Positions 1 to 6,988 of a DNA stretch of 64,000 nt are shown one piece after another. Source of the DNA: Deinococcus cellulosilyticus NBRC 106333 = KACC 11606 (GTDB lineage Bacteria; Deinococcota; Deinococci; Deinococcales; Deinococcaceae); NCBI RefSeq assembly GCF_007990775.1, contig NZ_BJXB01000028.1:5651-69650 (forward strand), in the 5' to 3' direction. A program made the translations under genes and the position numbers. The first letter of the stretch is position 1. Every line of letters starts with the position of its first letter. The notes under the pieces are model-generated. The model had not been told where the DNA came from, searched no databases, and saw only the letters and a program-made list of their open reading frames with translations.

Positions 1-161
1 CCGGCGAGGATTTTCATCAGGGTGCTTTTCCCTGCGCCGTTCTCACCCATCAGGGCGAGCACCTCACCGGCGTAGGCCTGCAGCTGCACCCCTTTCAGGG
101 CATAAAAGTTGCCGAAGCGTTTGGAGACATCAAACATGTCCAGTGTGGGTTGGGGTTTCAT
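1..161 (-). CDS. Sugar ABC transporter ATP-binding protein, N-terminal fragment (cut by window edge)
   Basis: Only the first 53 codons are inside the window. They carry the start of an ABC ATPase domain, including a complete Walker A loop (GENGAGKST, about residues 41-49) in the context typical of RbsA/MglA/XylG-type double ATPases. The ATG at 161 is preceded by AAAGGA. The fragment closely resembles the ATPase encoded at 1961-3550, so two paralogous monosaccharide importers may lie side by side. Its upstream region (162-496) holds a LacI-like palindrome and a cluster of TGCAA motifs. Function is inferred from the Walker A context; the substrate cannot be told. Confidence 0.85.
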   Translation of the reverse strand, partial: MKPQPTLDMFDVSKRFGNFYALKGVQLQAYAGEVLALMGENGAGKSTLMKILA

Positions 162-195
162 CAGGGGGTCCTTTGATCTGACGGCTTTTTGATTC

Positions 196-210
196 CAGAA
201 GCGGCTTCTG
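196..210. promoter_or_regulatory. LacI-type operator candidate
   Basis: CAGAAGC-G-GCTTCTG is a perfect 7-1-7 palindrome 35 bases upstream of the ATPase start at 161. A closely related site (CAGAAGCGCTTCCAG) lies upstream of the second ATPase at 3656-3670. The central GCG/CGC with symmetric arms is the usual shape of LacI-family operators, and the neighbouring LacI gene (497-1501) is the obvious candidate ligand. Confidence 0.5.
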
Positions 211-360
211 AAACCGTGAAGGCGTGAGAGGGTGAAGGGGGATGACGGGCAGAGGAAAGTGCAGGGTCCGGCCTTTCAGGGCGACCTGCATGCTGGGTTG
301 TGGGAGGTGAGGCTCAGACTGTGCTTGTGCTGCCATTGTGGCACACCTGCTGCAAGATGG

Positions 361-412
361 CAAGATCTTGTCTGCAAATTTGCAGAAAATTGCAGAAAAT
401 CTTTCATTGCAA
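361..412. promoter_or_regulatory. Cluster of TGCAA inverted repeats
   Basis: This part of the 335-base gap (162-496) contains a perfect 14-base palindrome CTGCAAATTTGCAG (372-385), a perfect 10-base palindrome CAAGATCTTG (361-370) and further TTGCAG (390) and TTGCAA (407) half-sites. A similar TGCAA cluster precedes the binding-protein gene at 4068. It is probably a regulator-binding region for the transporter ending at 161. The rest of the gap shows no gene. Confidence 0.45.
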
Positions 413-496
413 CAACTGACCGGAGCCCCTCAATCCAGCAAAAACCCCCTCTGGAGGCCAGAAGGGGTCAGAAAGGCACTGTTTGAGTGCAAAAAA

Positions 497-1501
497 TCAG
501 CGGGCGCGGTCGGTGGACCCCCGCACAATCAGCTGTGTGGGAAGTCGGATGTTCAGGGGGGGCAGCACAAATTCCCGTTGCAGGTTCTGCATCAGGATGC
601 CGCACGCCACCCTTCCCATCTCGTAAGGGGACTGGGCCACCACCGTGAGGGGAGGATTCATCACCTTCGCCCACGGGGGATCATCAAATCCCACCAGCGA
701 CACATCACCCGGAACCTTCAGTTTCAGGTCCTGCAGGGCAGAAAGCGTCCCGATCATCATGTCGGAATTCCCAACAAAAACCGCAGTGGGACGGGCATCC
801 TTTGGCAGGCTCATCAGTTTGCGGGTCACTTCATTTGCGCCAGATTCCAGCCCGTACCCATAAGTGACCCACCTGGGGTCCCTGGGAAGACCCGCGAGGG
901 CGAGCGCCTGCTGGTAGCCTTCAAGGCGCTCGGTGGTGCTGCTCATCTCAGGAGGCCCCCCGATGAAAGCAATGCGCCGGTGACCCAGAGAAATCAGGTG
1001 ATCAATGGCCAGCACCGTCCCACGCACGTTTTCCGCCTGCACCTGCCCCACACCCGAGAATCCAGATGCACAATCAAGTTCCACCACCGGCAGGTCTCCC
1101 ATTTCCCGCAGGTGCGTGAGGGTCCCCCGGGTGGGCACAATCAAGAGCCCCTGGATTTTCTGCTGCAAGGCGAGTTTCAGGAAGCGTTCCTCTTTCAGTT
1201 CATCTTCCTCGGTGTCGTACAGCAGCACATTGCACCCGTGTTGATCGGCCACCGCCTGCACCCCCTTGGCGAGGGTCGCATAAAAAGGATTCTCAAGGTC
1301 CGTGACCAGCAGGGCAATGGGGGTGGCTGCCTGCTGCTTGACCTGCCGGGCCTGCTGGATGGCCTGATAACCAAGCTGGTGGGCGATGGCCAGAATGCGG
1401 TCGCGGGTGTCCTGAGAAACCATGTCCGGACGACTGAGTGCCCTGGACACGGTGCTGGGGGACACGCCAGCTTCTTTTGCCACATCTTCAATCGTCGCCA
1501 T
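497..1501 (-). CDS. LacI/GalR-family transcriptional regulator
   Basis: This 334-residue protein has the standard LacI layout. The N-terminal helix-turn-helix (residues 1-45) shows the IEDVAKEAGVSPSTVSRAL signature, a hinge helix follows, and the rest is a periplasmic-binding-protein-like effector domain (about 60-330) with LVGFDDPPWA near the end. It lies between two sugar ABC ATPase genes on the same strand, so it most likely controls monosaccharide uptake. A promoter with TTCACA-N16-TAGAAT lies just upstream. The palindromes at 196-210 and 3656-3670 are plausible operators. The sugar ligand is not readable from the sequence. Confidence 0.93.
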   Translation of the reverse strand: MATIEDVAKEAGVSPSTVSRALSRPDMVSQDTRDRILAIAHQLGYQAIQQARQVKQQAATPIALLVTDLENPFYATLAKGVQAVADQHGCNVLLYDTEEDELKEERFLKLALQQKIQGLLIVPTRGTLTHLREMGDLPVVELDCASGFSGVGQVQAENVRGTVLAIDHLISLGHRRIAFIGGPPEMSSTTERLEGYQQALALAGLPRDPRWVTYGYGLESGANEVTRKLMSLPKDARPTAVFVGNSDMMIGTLSALQDLKLKVPGDVSLVGFDDPPWAKVMNPPLTVVAQSPYEMGRVACGILMQNLQREFVLPPLNIRLPTQLIVRGSTDRAR

Positions 1502-1516
1502 AACGCCTACTTTCAG

Positions 1517-1544
1517 ATTCTAACCGATATTTTGTCGATGTGAA
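1517..1544 (-). promoter_or_regulatory. Promoter of the LacI gene
   Basis: Reading the minus strand, TTCACA (1544-1539) is followed after 16 bases by TAGAAT (1522-1517), 15 bases before the LacI start. The imperfect palindrome CGATATTTTGTCG (1525-1537) lies in the spacer and could be an autoregulatory site. Confidence 0.45.
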
Positions 1545-1573
1545 GGGGGTTTTTGGGGGTTGGGGTGGGACAA

Positions 1574-1952
1574 GGCCGAGGGCCGAGGGCCAAGGGCCAG
1601 GGGCATTTGAAGATGATGGAATGAGATCAGGCAAGTTTTCCAGGAAGGTTTTTTGACGCCTGAGCGTTGAAGTTTGTCTCAAAAAGGATTGGGAGTGAGG
1701 AGGTGGAGGCATTTCGATGGTTTTGTGTGGTTCTGGAAAAATCTGCTTTGAGCAGGGTGTTTGTGCAATGCCCTCGGGCTTGCAGGGATATGACAACCTA
1801 CCCGTAGGACTGCACTTTTTGCCCTCAGCCCTGTCTTGACCCTGATACGCGCTTGCAGGACGGCCTGCTTCTTGACGCAAAGATGTGCTTGCGGGGCGGA
1901 AGGCCAAGCACACTGTCGCTTTGCACTGGTCGCTCGGCCCTCGGCCCTCGGC
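1574..1952. repeat. Intergenic inverted GGCCGAGGGC repeat pair
   Basis: The 459-base gap 1502-1960 has no convincing gene. At 1574-1591 it carries GGCCGAGGGCCGAGGGCC, and at 1931-1952 the same sequence in inverse orientation, about 340 bases apart. The pair may be a small repeat element or an extended hairpin. No transposase or target duplication is visible. Confidence 0.4.
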
Positions 1953-1960
1953 ATTCCTTC

Positions 1961-3550
1961 TCACAGCTGGTGCCTCTTCTTCCAGTCTTCTGCCGTGAAG
2001 GCTTTGAGTCCGGTGGCGAACTCCATGATGTGCTCGTGGGTGAGGCTTTCTCCCCGTGCAGGATCGATTTCACCGACGAGTTCCCCTTCCCTGAGGACCA
2101 GCACCCGGTCCGCGATCTGCACCAGTTCGGGGGTTTCGGAGGTGATGTAGAGGATGGTCATGCCTTCACTGGCAAGCCTGCTCAGCGTCCGGTACAGGTC
2201 CAGTTTGGCTGAGACGTCAATTCCGGTGGTGGGTTCATCCAGCAGAAGCACTTTTGGTTTCAGGCTCAGGTAGCGGGCCAGCAAGAGTTTCTGCTGGTTT
2301 CCGCCTGAGAGTTTTTCCACTGCGGTTCCCAGGGTGGAGAGTTTGATGTTCAGGTGGGTGACGGTGTTTTTCACCTGTCGGGCCACCTCGGGGAAATTGA
2401 GGAGCCCCAGGCGGGTGTGTTTGTCCAGCACCCCGATGGCGATGTTCTCTGCCACAGTCATGCGGGTGAAAAGGCCTTCTGAGACGCGGTCTTCTGGCAC
2501 ATAGACCATGCCTGCCCGAACCCCGTCTCTGGGGCTGTGGAGATCCAGCAATTGTCCGTCCAGAAACACCTTCCCTGCTTTCAGGGGCTGTACACCAGCA
2601 ATGAGTCTGGCAAGCTCGGTGCGGCCCGAGCCCACCAGTCCCGCCAGGCCCACGATTTCCCCCTGCCTCAGGGACAGGGAGGTGGGCTTGATTTTTTTGC
2701 CGTCGGTCACCCCAAGCAGTTCCAGCACCACCGGACGGTGCGCGGGTGGTGGAGGGGCTTTCTGGAAGTCCTGCAGGGACTGCCCGAGCATCATCTGCAC
2801 GAGTTTTTCCGCGTTGATGCCTGCCCTGCGGGGGTCCACCGGGGAACGGCTGGGATCTTCCGGTCCGCGCTGCAGGGTGCCGATCAGTACACCATTTCTA
2901 AGCACACTCACCCGGTCCGCCAGGGCGTACACCTCGGACATGCGGTGGGAGATGTAGACGATGCCAATCCCCTGCTGGCGCAGGATTTTGATGATCTCAA
3001 AGAGGCGCTGGCTTTCGGTTTCACTCAGGGCAGAAGTGGGTTCGTCCAGCACCAGCACACGCGGTTTGAAGGCGAGCGCACGGGCGATTTCCACCAGTTG
3101 ACCTTCTGCACGGGAGAGGTTTCGCACCAGGGTTTCCGGTCCAAAAGTTGCCCCCACCTCCTGCAGGACCCTCAGGGTGGTTTTGCGCATCTCTGAGGCG
3201 TTGAGCAAACCCCACTGGGTTTTTTCTGCACCCAGGAAGATGTTCTCCTGCACGCTCATGTGCTGGGCGAGGTTCGGTTCCTGGTAGATCAGGTGGATGC
3301 CCAGGGCCCGGGCGGCACGGGGGTCTTTCATGCGCACCTGCTGCCCATCGATGAAAATCTGGCCTTCAGAGGGCTGGTAGGCCCCGACCAGCACTTTCAT
3401 CAGGGTGGATTTCCCTGCGCCGTTTTCCCCCATCAGGGCGAGCACCTCGCCGGGGTACAGCACCAGGTTCACCTGATGGAGGGCCTGCACGCCAGGGAAG
3501 TGTTTGCTGATGGCTCGCATTTCAAGAAGAGGAGGCTGGACCTTGGTCAT
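1961..3550 (-). CDS. Monosaccharide ABC transporter ATP-binding protein (double ATPase, RbsA/MglA type)
   Basis: This 529-residue protein has two fused ABC domains. The first has Walker A GENGAGKST (about residue 45). The second (about residue 290 on) has a degenerate Walker A region, a signature LSGGNQQK and Walker B VLLLDEPTTGIDV, as in the CUT2 family. It should energise uptake of a pentose or hexose with the permease at 5169 and binding protein at 4068, which are transcribed divergently. I chose the ATG at 3550 because homology to the family starts there; the frame stays open to 3811 but the extra N-terminus looks unlike protein. No strong ribosome-binding site is visible. Confidence 0.9.
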   Translation of the reverse strand: MTKVQPPLLEMRAISKHFPGVQALHQVNLVLYPGEVLALMGENGAGKSTLMKVLVGAYQPSEGQIFIDGQQVRMKDPRAARALGIHLIYQEPNLAQHMSVQENIFLGAEKTQWGLLNASEMRKTTLRVLQEVGATFGPETLVRNLSRAEGQLVEIARALAFKPRVLVLDEPTSALSETESQRLFEIIKILRQQGIGIVYISHRMSEVYALADRVSVLRNGVLIGTLQRGPEDPSRSPVDPRRAGINAEKLVQMMLGQSLQDFQKAPPPPAHRPVVLELLGVTDGKKIKPTSLSLRQGEIVGLAGLVGSGRTELARLIAGVQPLKAGKVFLDGQLLDLHSPRDGVRAGMVYVPEDRVSEGLFTRMTVAENIAIGVLDKHTRLGLLNFPEVARQVKNTVTHLNIKLSTLGTAVEKLSGGNQQKLLLARYLSLKPKVLLLDEPTTGIDVSAKLDLYRTLSRLASEGMTILYITSETPELVQIADRVLVLREGELVGEIDPARGESLTHEHIMEFATGLKAFTAEDWKKRHQL

Positions 3551-3655
3551 GGGGTTCTGCCCCATTATGGCAGAACTGCAGCAACCTGCAGCAACAGAAA
3601 AAAGGAGGTGTAAGGAATGTGCTTTGCCTCCTATTGTACCCTGAGGACATGATTT

Positions 3656-3670
3656 CAGAAGCGCTTCCAG
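3656..3670. promoter_or_regulatory. LacI-type operator candidate in divergent region
   Basis: CAGAAGCGCTTCCAG contains the perfect palindrome GAAGCGCTTC (3658-3667) and resembles the site at 196-210. It lies about 110 bases upstream of the ATPase gene (start 3550), in the divergent region facing the binding protein. Confidence 0.45.
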
Positions 3671-3851
3671 TCTTGCAGAAGAAGAAAAAACCACCAGTGG
3701 CGTGCTCGATACAACCTCATGCCAGCTGATGGGGCAGCTGGTTTTGCTGGAGTTCGATTTCCGGAATGGGGCGTCGCTCCAGAAGTGTTTGATCGATTTC
3801 CCTATAAACAATCAGTCTGGTGGAAGCTTTTCCGTGCAGAAATTTCAGCCA

Positions 3852-3962
3852 TTGCAAGGAGGTTTCTGCAAATTGCAAGGTGACTTTGCAGTCAAAACTT
3901 GCAAAAAGGTTCTGCAAACTTGCTGCAAGGAGATTGACCTGTGGCCATTCATCCTGTAAAGT
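3852..3962 (+). promoter_or_regulatory. TTGCAA motif cluster and promoter for the sugar-binding protein
   Basis: Seven TGCA-centred motifs crowd 3852-3930: TTGCAA at 3852 and 3873 (21 bases apart) and 3899, the 5-1-5 palindrome TGCAAATTGCA at 3868, CTGCAA at 3912, and the palindrome CTTGCTGCAAG at 3919-3929. Directly downstream, TTGACC (3934-3939) and TAAAGT (3957-3962) form a 17-base-spaced promoter. The phased sites next to the -35 suggest an activator or cooperative repressor. The rest of the 517-base divergent gap has no gene. Confidence 0.5.
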
Positions 3963-4067
3963 CCAGATCAGGACCGCAACAACTTCAAACACAAGCCGTG
4001 CAAAAGACCTGCACACCTTGCCGGGTGTGAACGGTTCGTTGTGCGGTCCCCAGGAGAGGAAAAAACC

Positions 4068-5039
4068 ATGAACATCAAACGTCTGTCTGCCCTGTCTGTT
4101 CTCATGACCGCCACTGTTGCTTTCGCTGCCGACCAGCCCATCATTGGCCTGATCACCAAAACCGAAACCAACCCCTTCTTTGTGAAGATGAAAGAAGGTG
4201 CACAGAAAGCGGCAACCGCCAAAGGTGCCAAACTCCTCACCGGCGCTGGCAAAGCCGACGGGGACAACGCCGGACAGGTGACCGCACTCGAAAACATGGT
4301 GGCTGCTGGAGCCAAAGCCATCCTGATCACCCCCAACAACGCCCAGGCCATCATCCCCGCCATTGAGAAAGCCCGCAAGCAGGGCGTGATGGTGATTGCG
4401 CTCGACAGCCCCACCGATCCCCAGAGTGCCGTGGACGCCCTGTTCGCCACCAACAACTACAAAGCCGGACAGCTGATCGGCAAGTACGCCAAGGCCGCTT
4501 TTGGCAAGAAACCCGTGAAAATCGCCACCCTGGACCTGTTCCCCGGTCACCCCGTGGGCATTGACCGCCACAATGGCTTCCTGAATGGCTTCGGCATTTC
4601 CAGCGACAAGGACGCCCGCGTGGTCTGCATGCAGGACTCCTACGGGGACCAGGCCAAAGGCCAGACCGCCATGGAAAACTGCCTGCAGAAAGACCCTGAA
4701 ATCAACCTGGTCTACACCATCAACGAACCCGCAGCTGCAGGTGCCTATCAGGCCCTCAAAGCCATTGGCCGCGAGAAAGACGTGATGATTGTCTCTGTCG
4801 ACGGGGGTTGCACCGGTGTGAAAAACGTGGCTGCAGGCATGATTGCCGCCACCTCCCAGCAGTACCCCCTGAAGATGGCTTCTCTGGGTGTGGAAGCCGG
4901 AGTAAAATACATCAAGACCGGCAAAAAAGTCTCAGGCTACACCGACACGGGCGTCACCCTCATCACCGACAAGAAGATGAAAGGTGTGACCAGCAAGGAC
5001 ACCAAATTCGGCCTCGACAACTGCTGGGGCGTCAAGTAA
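4068..5039 (+). CDS. Sugar ABC transporter substrate-binding protein (type I periplasmic fold)
   Basis: This 323-residue secreted protein has a signal peptide (MNIKRL...TVAFAA, cleaved near residue 20) and a mature part starting with a IIGLITKTETNPFF stretch typical of CUT2 binding proteins of the fructose/ribose group (FrcB-like). The ATG at 4068 follows AGGAGAGGA. It is the first gene of a plus-strand unit with the permease (5169) and a mutarotase (6166); the ATPase is divergent at 1961. The stem-loop at 5127-5151 behind it would favour higher expression of the binding protein than of the permease. A fructose-like substrate is an inference from family resemblance. Confidence 0.9.
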   Translation: MNIKRLSALSVLMTATVAFAADQPIIGLITKTETNPFFVKMKEGAQKAATAKGAKLLTGAGKADGDNAGQVTALENMVAAGAKAILITPNNAQAIIPAIEKARKQGVMVIALDSPTDPQSAVDALFATNNYKAGQLIGKYAKAAFGKKPVKIATLDLFPGHPVGIDRHNGFLNGFGISSDKDARVVCMQDSYGDQAKGQTAMENCLQKDPEINLVYTINEPAAAGAYQALKAIGREKDVMIVSVDGGCTGVKNVAAGMIAATSQQYPLKMASLGVEAGVKYIKTGKKVSGYTDTGVTLITDKKMKGVTSKDTKFGLDNCWGVK

Positions 5040-5126
5040 GCCTCGGTCCACAGGACAGACGTTATCGTCAGGAAAAGAGGCTCAGGTGAAACCGCTTTTG
5101 ACTGACAACCAAGCCCACCAACACAG

Positions 5127-5151
5127 GGGAGAGGGTCACAGACCTTCTCCC
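5127..5151 (+). other. Intercistronic stem-loop between binding protein and permease
   Basis: GGGAGAGGGTC, a 3-base loop and GACCTTCTCCC form an 11-pair stem with one wobble, without a T tract. Such structures after binding-protein genes usually stabilise the upstream mRNA or attenuate the permease. Confidence 0.5.
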
Positions 5152-5168
5152 TGGAAAGGCCTTTCACC

Positions 5169-6164
5169 ATGACCGTACAGAACCCCGCCAATGCCCGGAC
5201 CCGCGAGGCCAATTCGCTCCTCAAGCGCCTGAACAGCACCAACCTGCTCGGGCCCATCATCGCCCTGATTCTCGCCAGTGCTTTTTTTGCCACCCAGTCC
5301 GAACGTTTTCTGACCGGTCAGAACTTCTCCCTGATCCTGCAACAGGTGATGGTGGTCGGGGTGATGGCCATTGGCCAGACGTTGATCATCCTCACTGCAG
5401 GGATTGACCTGTCGTGCGGGATGGTGATGGTGCTCGGCACCATGGTGATGACCAAGCTCGCCGTGGAATCCGGCATGAATCCTTTTGTTGCCATTCTGGC
5501 AGGCACCCTGGTCTCCACCGCTGTGGGATTTTTAAACGGCCTGCTGGTCACAAAAATCAAACTGCCTCCTTTTATCGTTACGCTGGGCACCTACAACATT
5601 GCTTTCGCCATCACCCAGATTTACTCCAACGCCCAGACCCAGACCGGTCTGCCTGAAGCCCTCACCTTTTTCGGGAACACCTTTCACATCGGGAACACCG
5701 CCATCACCTACGGCACTGTGCTGATGCTCCTGATGTACGTTTTGATCTGGGTGTTTCTGACCCGCACCGCACCGGGCCGCCACATTTACGCGGTGGGCAA
5801 CAACCCTGAAGCAGCAAGGCTCACCGGCATTCCCACCAACAAGGTGCTCCTGTTTGTGTACACCTTCGCTGGATTCATTTACAGCATTGCTGGCCTGTTG
5901 CTCGTTGCCCGCACCGGAGTGGGCGACCCCAACGCCGGAGCCACCGACAACCTGGACACCATCACCGCAGTGGTGCTGGGCGGAACGAGCCTCTTTGGTG
6001 GGCGCGGCCTGATTTACGGCACCCTGCTTGGTGCTCTGATCGTGGGTGTATTCCGCAACGGCCTCACCCTGACGGGGGTGCCCTCGGTGTACCAGATCCT
6101 GATCACTGGCATCCTGGTGATTCTGGCGGTGGCTGCAGACCAGCTCACCCGCAAGAAGGCCTGA
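5169..6164 (+). CDS. Monosaccharide ABC transporter permease (RbsC/FrcC type)
   Basis: This 331-residue, strongly hydrophobic protein has about 8-10 membrane segments and the CUT2 permease motifs: GIDLSCGM (about residue 81) after the first helices, the RHIYAVGNNPEAARLTGI cytoplasmic loop, and VLGGTSLFGGRGLIYGTLLGAL in the last third. It should form the membrane channel with the ATPase at 1961-3550. It lies 129 bases after the binding protein; AAAGG precedes the ATG at 5169. The length is normal for the family. Confidence 0.93.
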   Translation: MTVQNPANARTREANSLLKRLNSTNLLGPIIALILASAFFATQSERFLTGQNFSLILQQVMVVGVMAIGQTLIILTAGIDLSCGMVMVLGTMVMTKLAVESGMNPFVAILAGTLVSTAVGFLNGLLVTKIKLPPFIVTLGTYNIAFAITQIYSNAQTQTGLPEALTFFGNTFHIGNTAITYGTVLMLLMYVLIWVFLTRTAPGRHIYAVGNNPEAARLTGIPTNKVLLFVYTFAGFIYSIAGLLLVARTGVGDPNAGATDNLDTITAVVLGGTSLFGGRGLIYGTLLGALIVGVFRNGLTLTGVPSVYQILITGILVILAVAADQLTRKKA

Positions 6165-6165
6165 G

Positions 6166-6636
6166 GTGCTGAGAGGCATCGACCCCCTGCTCTCGCCAGA
6201 GCTTCTCAAGATCCTCTGCGAGATGGGGCACGGAGATGAACTGTATGTGGTGGATGCGAACTTTACCGCATCCACCCTCGCCAGAGGCCGCCCGATTGTG
6301 CGTCTGGACGGGATTTCCCTGCAGAGGGCCTGTGAAGCCATCCTGTCGGTGTTTCCCCTTGATCCCGCAGAGCGACCTGTGGGCTACATGAAGGTGTGCA
6401 ACACGCCAGAAGGCCACCTGAACGGGGCGCAGCAGGATGTGCTGAACGTGCTTGCCAGACTGGACATCCAGCCAGAGCACTGTGAACCCACCGAGCGTTT
6501 CGCGTTTTATGAGCGCACCCAGCGTGCCTACGCTTTTGTGGTGACCGGGGAACTGCGCACCTATGCCAACTTCTGCTTCAAAAAAGCCGTGGTGAGCTTC
6601 CCTGCCCAGCCTGAGCGTGAACAGGCACCCGTCTGA
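6166..6636 (+). CDS. RbsD/FucU-family sugar mutarotase
   Basis: This 156-residue protein opens with LSPELLKILCEMGHGDE, the conserved start of the RbsD/FucU family, followed by VVDANF and, near the C-terminus, ERFAFYERTQRAYAFVVTGE. These enzymes interconvert anomers of pyranose/furanose sugars just after import. The catalytic His and the C-terminal Tyr region are visible. The GTG start lies one base after the permease stop, so the two are translationally linked. It is slightly longer than FucU (about 140). The substrate, ribose, fucose or fructose, is undetermined. Confidence 0.88.
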   Translation: MLRGIDPLLSPELLKILCEMGHGDELYVVDANFTASTLARGRPIVRLDGISLQRACEAILSVFPLDPAERPVGYMKVCNTPEGHLNGAQQDVLNVLARLDIQPEHCEPTERFAFYERTQRAYAFVVTGELRTYANFCFKKAVVSFPAQPEREQAPV

Positions 6637-6691
6637 GGTGTTCTGGAGGGCCTGGAGACCTGCGGGGCAACGCCTGAAAACAGGATTGCTT

Positions 6692-6707
6692 ATGCAATTC
6701 CTTGCAT
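6692..6707. promoter_or_regulatory. Operator ATGCAA-N4-TTGCAT, copy 1
   Basis: ATGCAATTCCTTGCAT is a perfect 6-4-6 inverted repeat, 114 bases upstream of the -35 box of the first GH32 gene. The same architecture recurs at 9761 and 12225. The regulator encoded at 12361 is the best candidate ligand. Confidence 0.65.
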
Positions 6708-6820
6708 AATAGACCAGATCTATAACAATGCGTCCACAGAATACTGCTCTGAATAGGGCCTGAATGTCAGGCTGCATTTCGGAGCAGTGAATTTTTATGA
6801 AGAATTTTGAATTTTTATGC

Positions 6821-6849
6821 TTGACAGTTCTGCCTCAACAGACTATGCT
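6821..6849 (+). promoter_or_regulatory. Promoter of the first GH32 gene
   Basis: TTGACA (6821-6826) and TATGCT (6844-6849) are separated by 17 bases, 140 bases before the start at 6989. The same layout (TTGACA-N17-TAAGCT) precedes the second GH32 gene. Confidence 0.7.
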
Positions 6850-6988
6850 CAGGTCACACCCTTCAAAACCACCCTGAACAGTCCCCGTCCAGCGGCCTGC
6901 CTCCCTGTCCTTTGTCTGGAACAGGTCAACCCTGCAGGTCTGTGGTCTCTTATTGAACATGGTGGCTGGTGCAAGAAAGGAACCCCTG

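Noticed and set aside
338..1543. 401-codon open frame on the plus strand
   Set aside because: It is the antisense shadow of the LacI gene at 497-1501; its translation has no protein-like motifs.
1488..1964. 158-codon minus-strand open frame in the 1502-1960 gap
   Set aside because: Composition is Pro/Arg/Ser-rich without domain text, no leader motif, and it runs through the GC-rich repeats.
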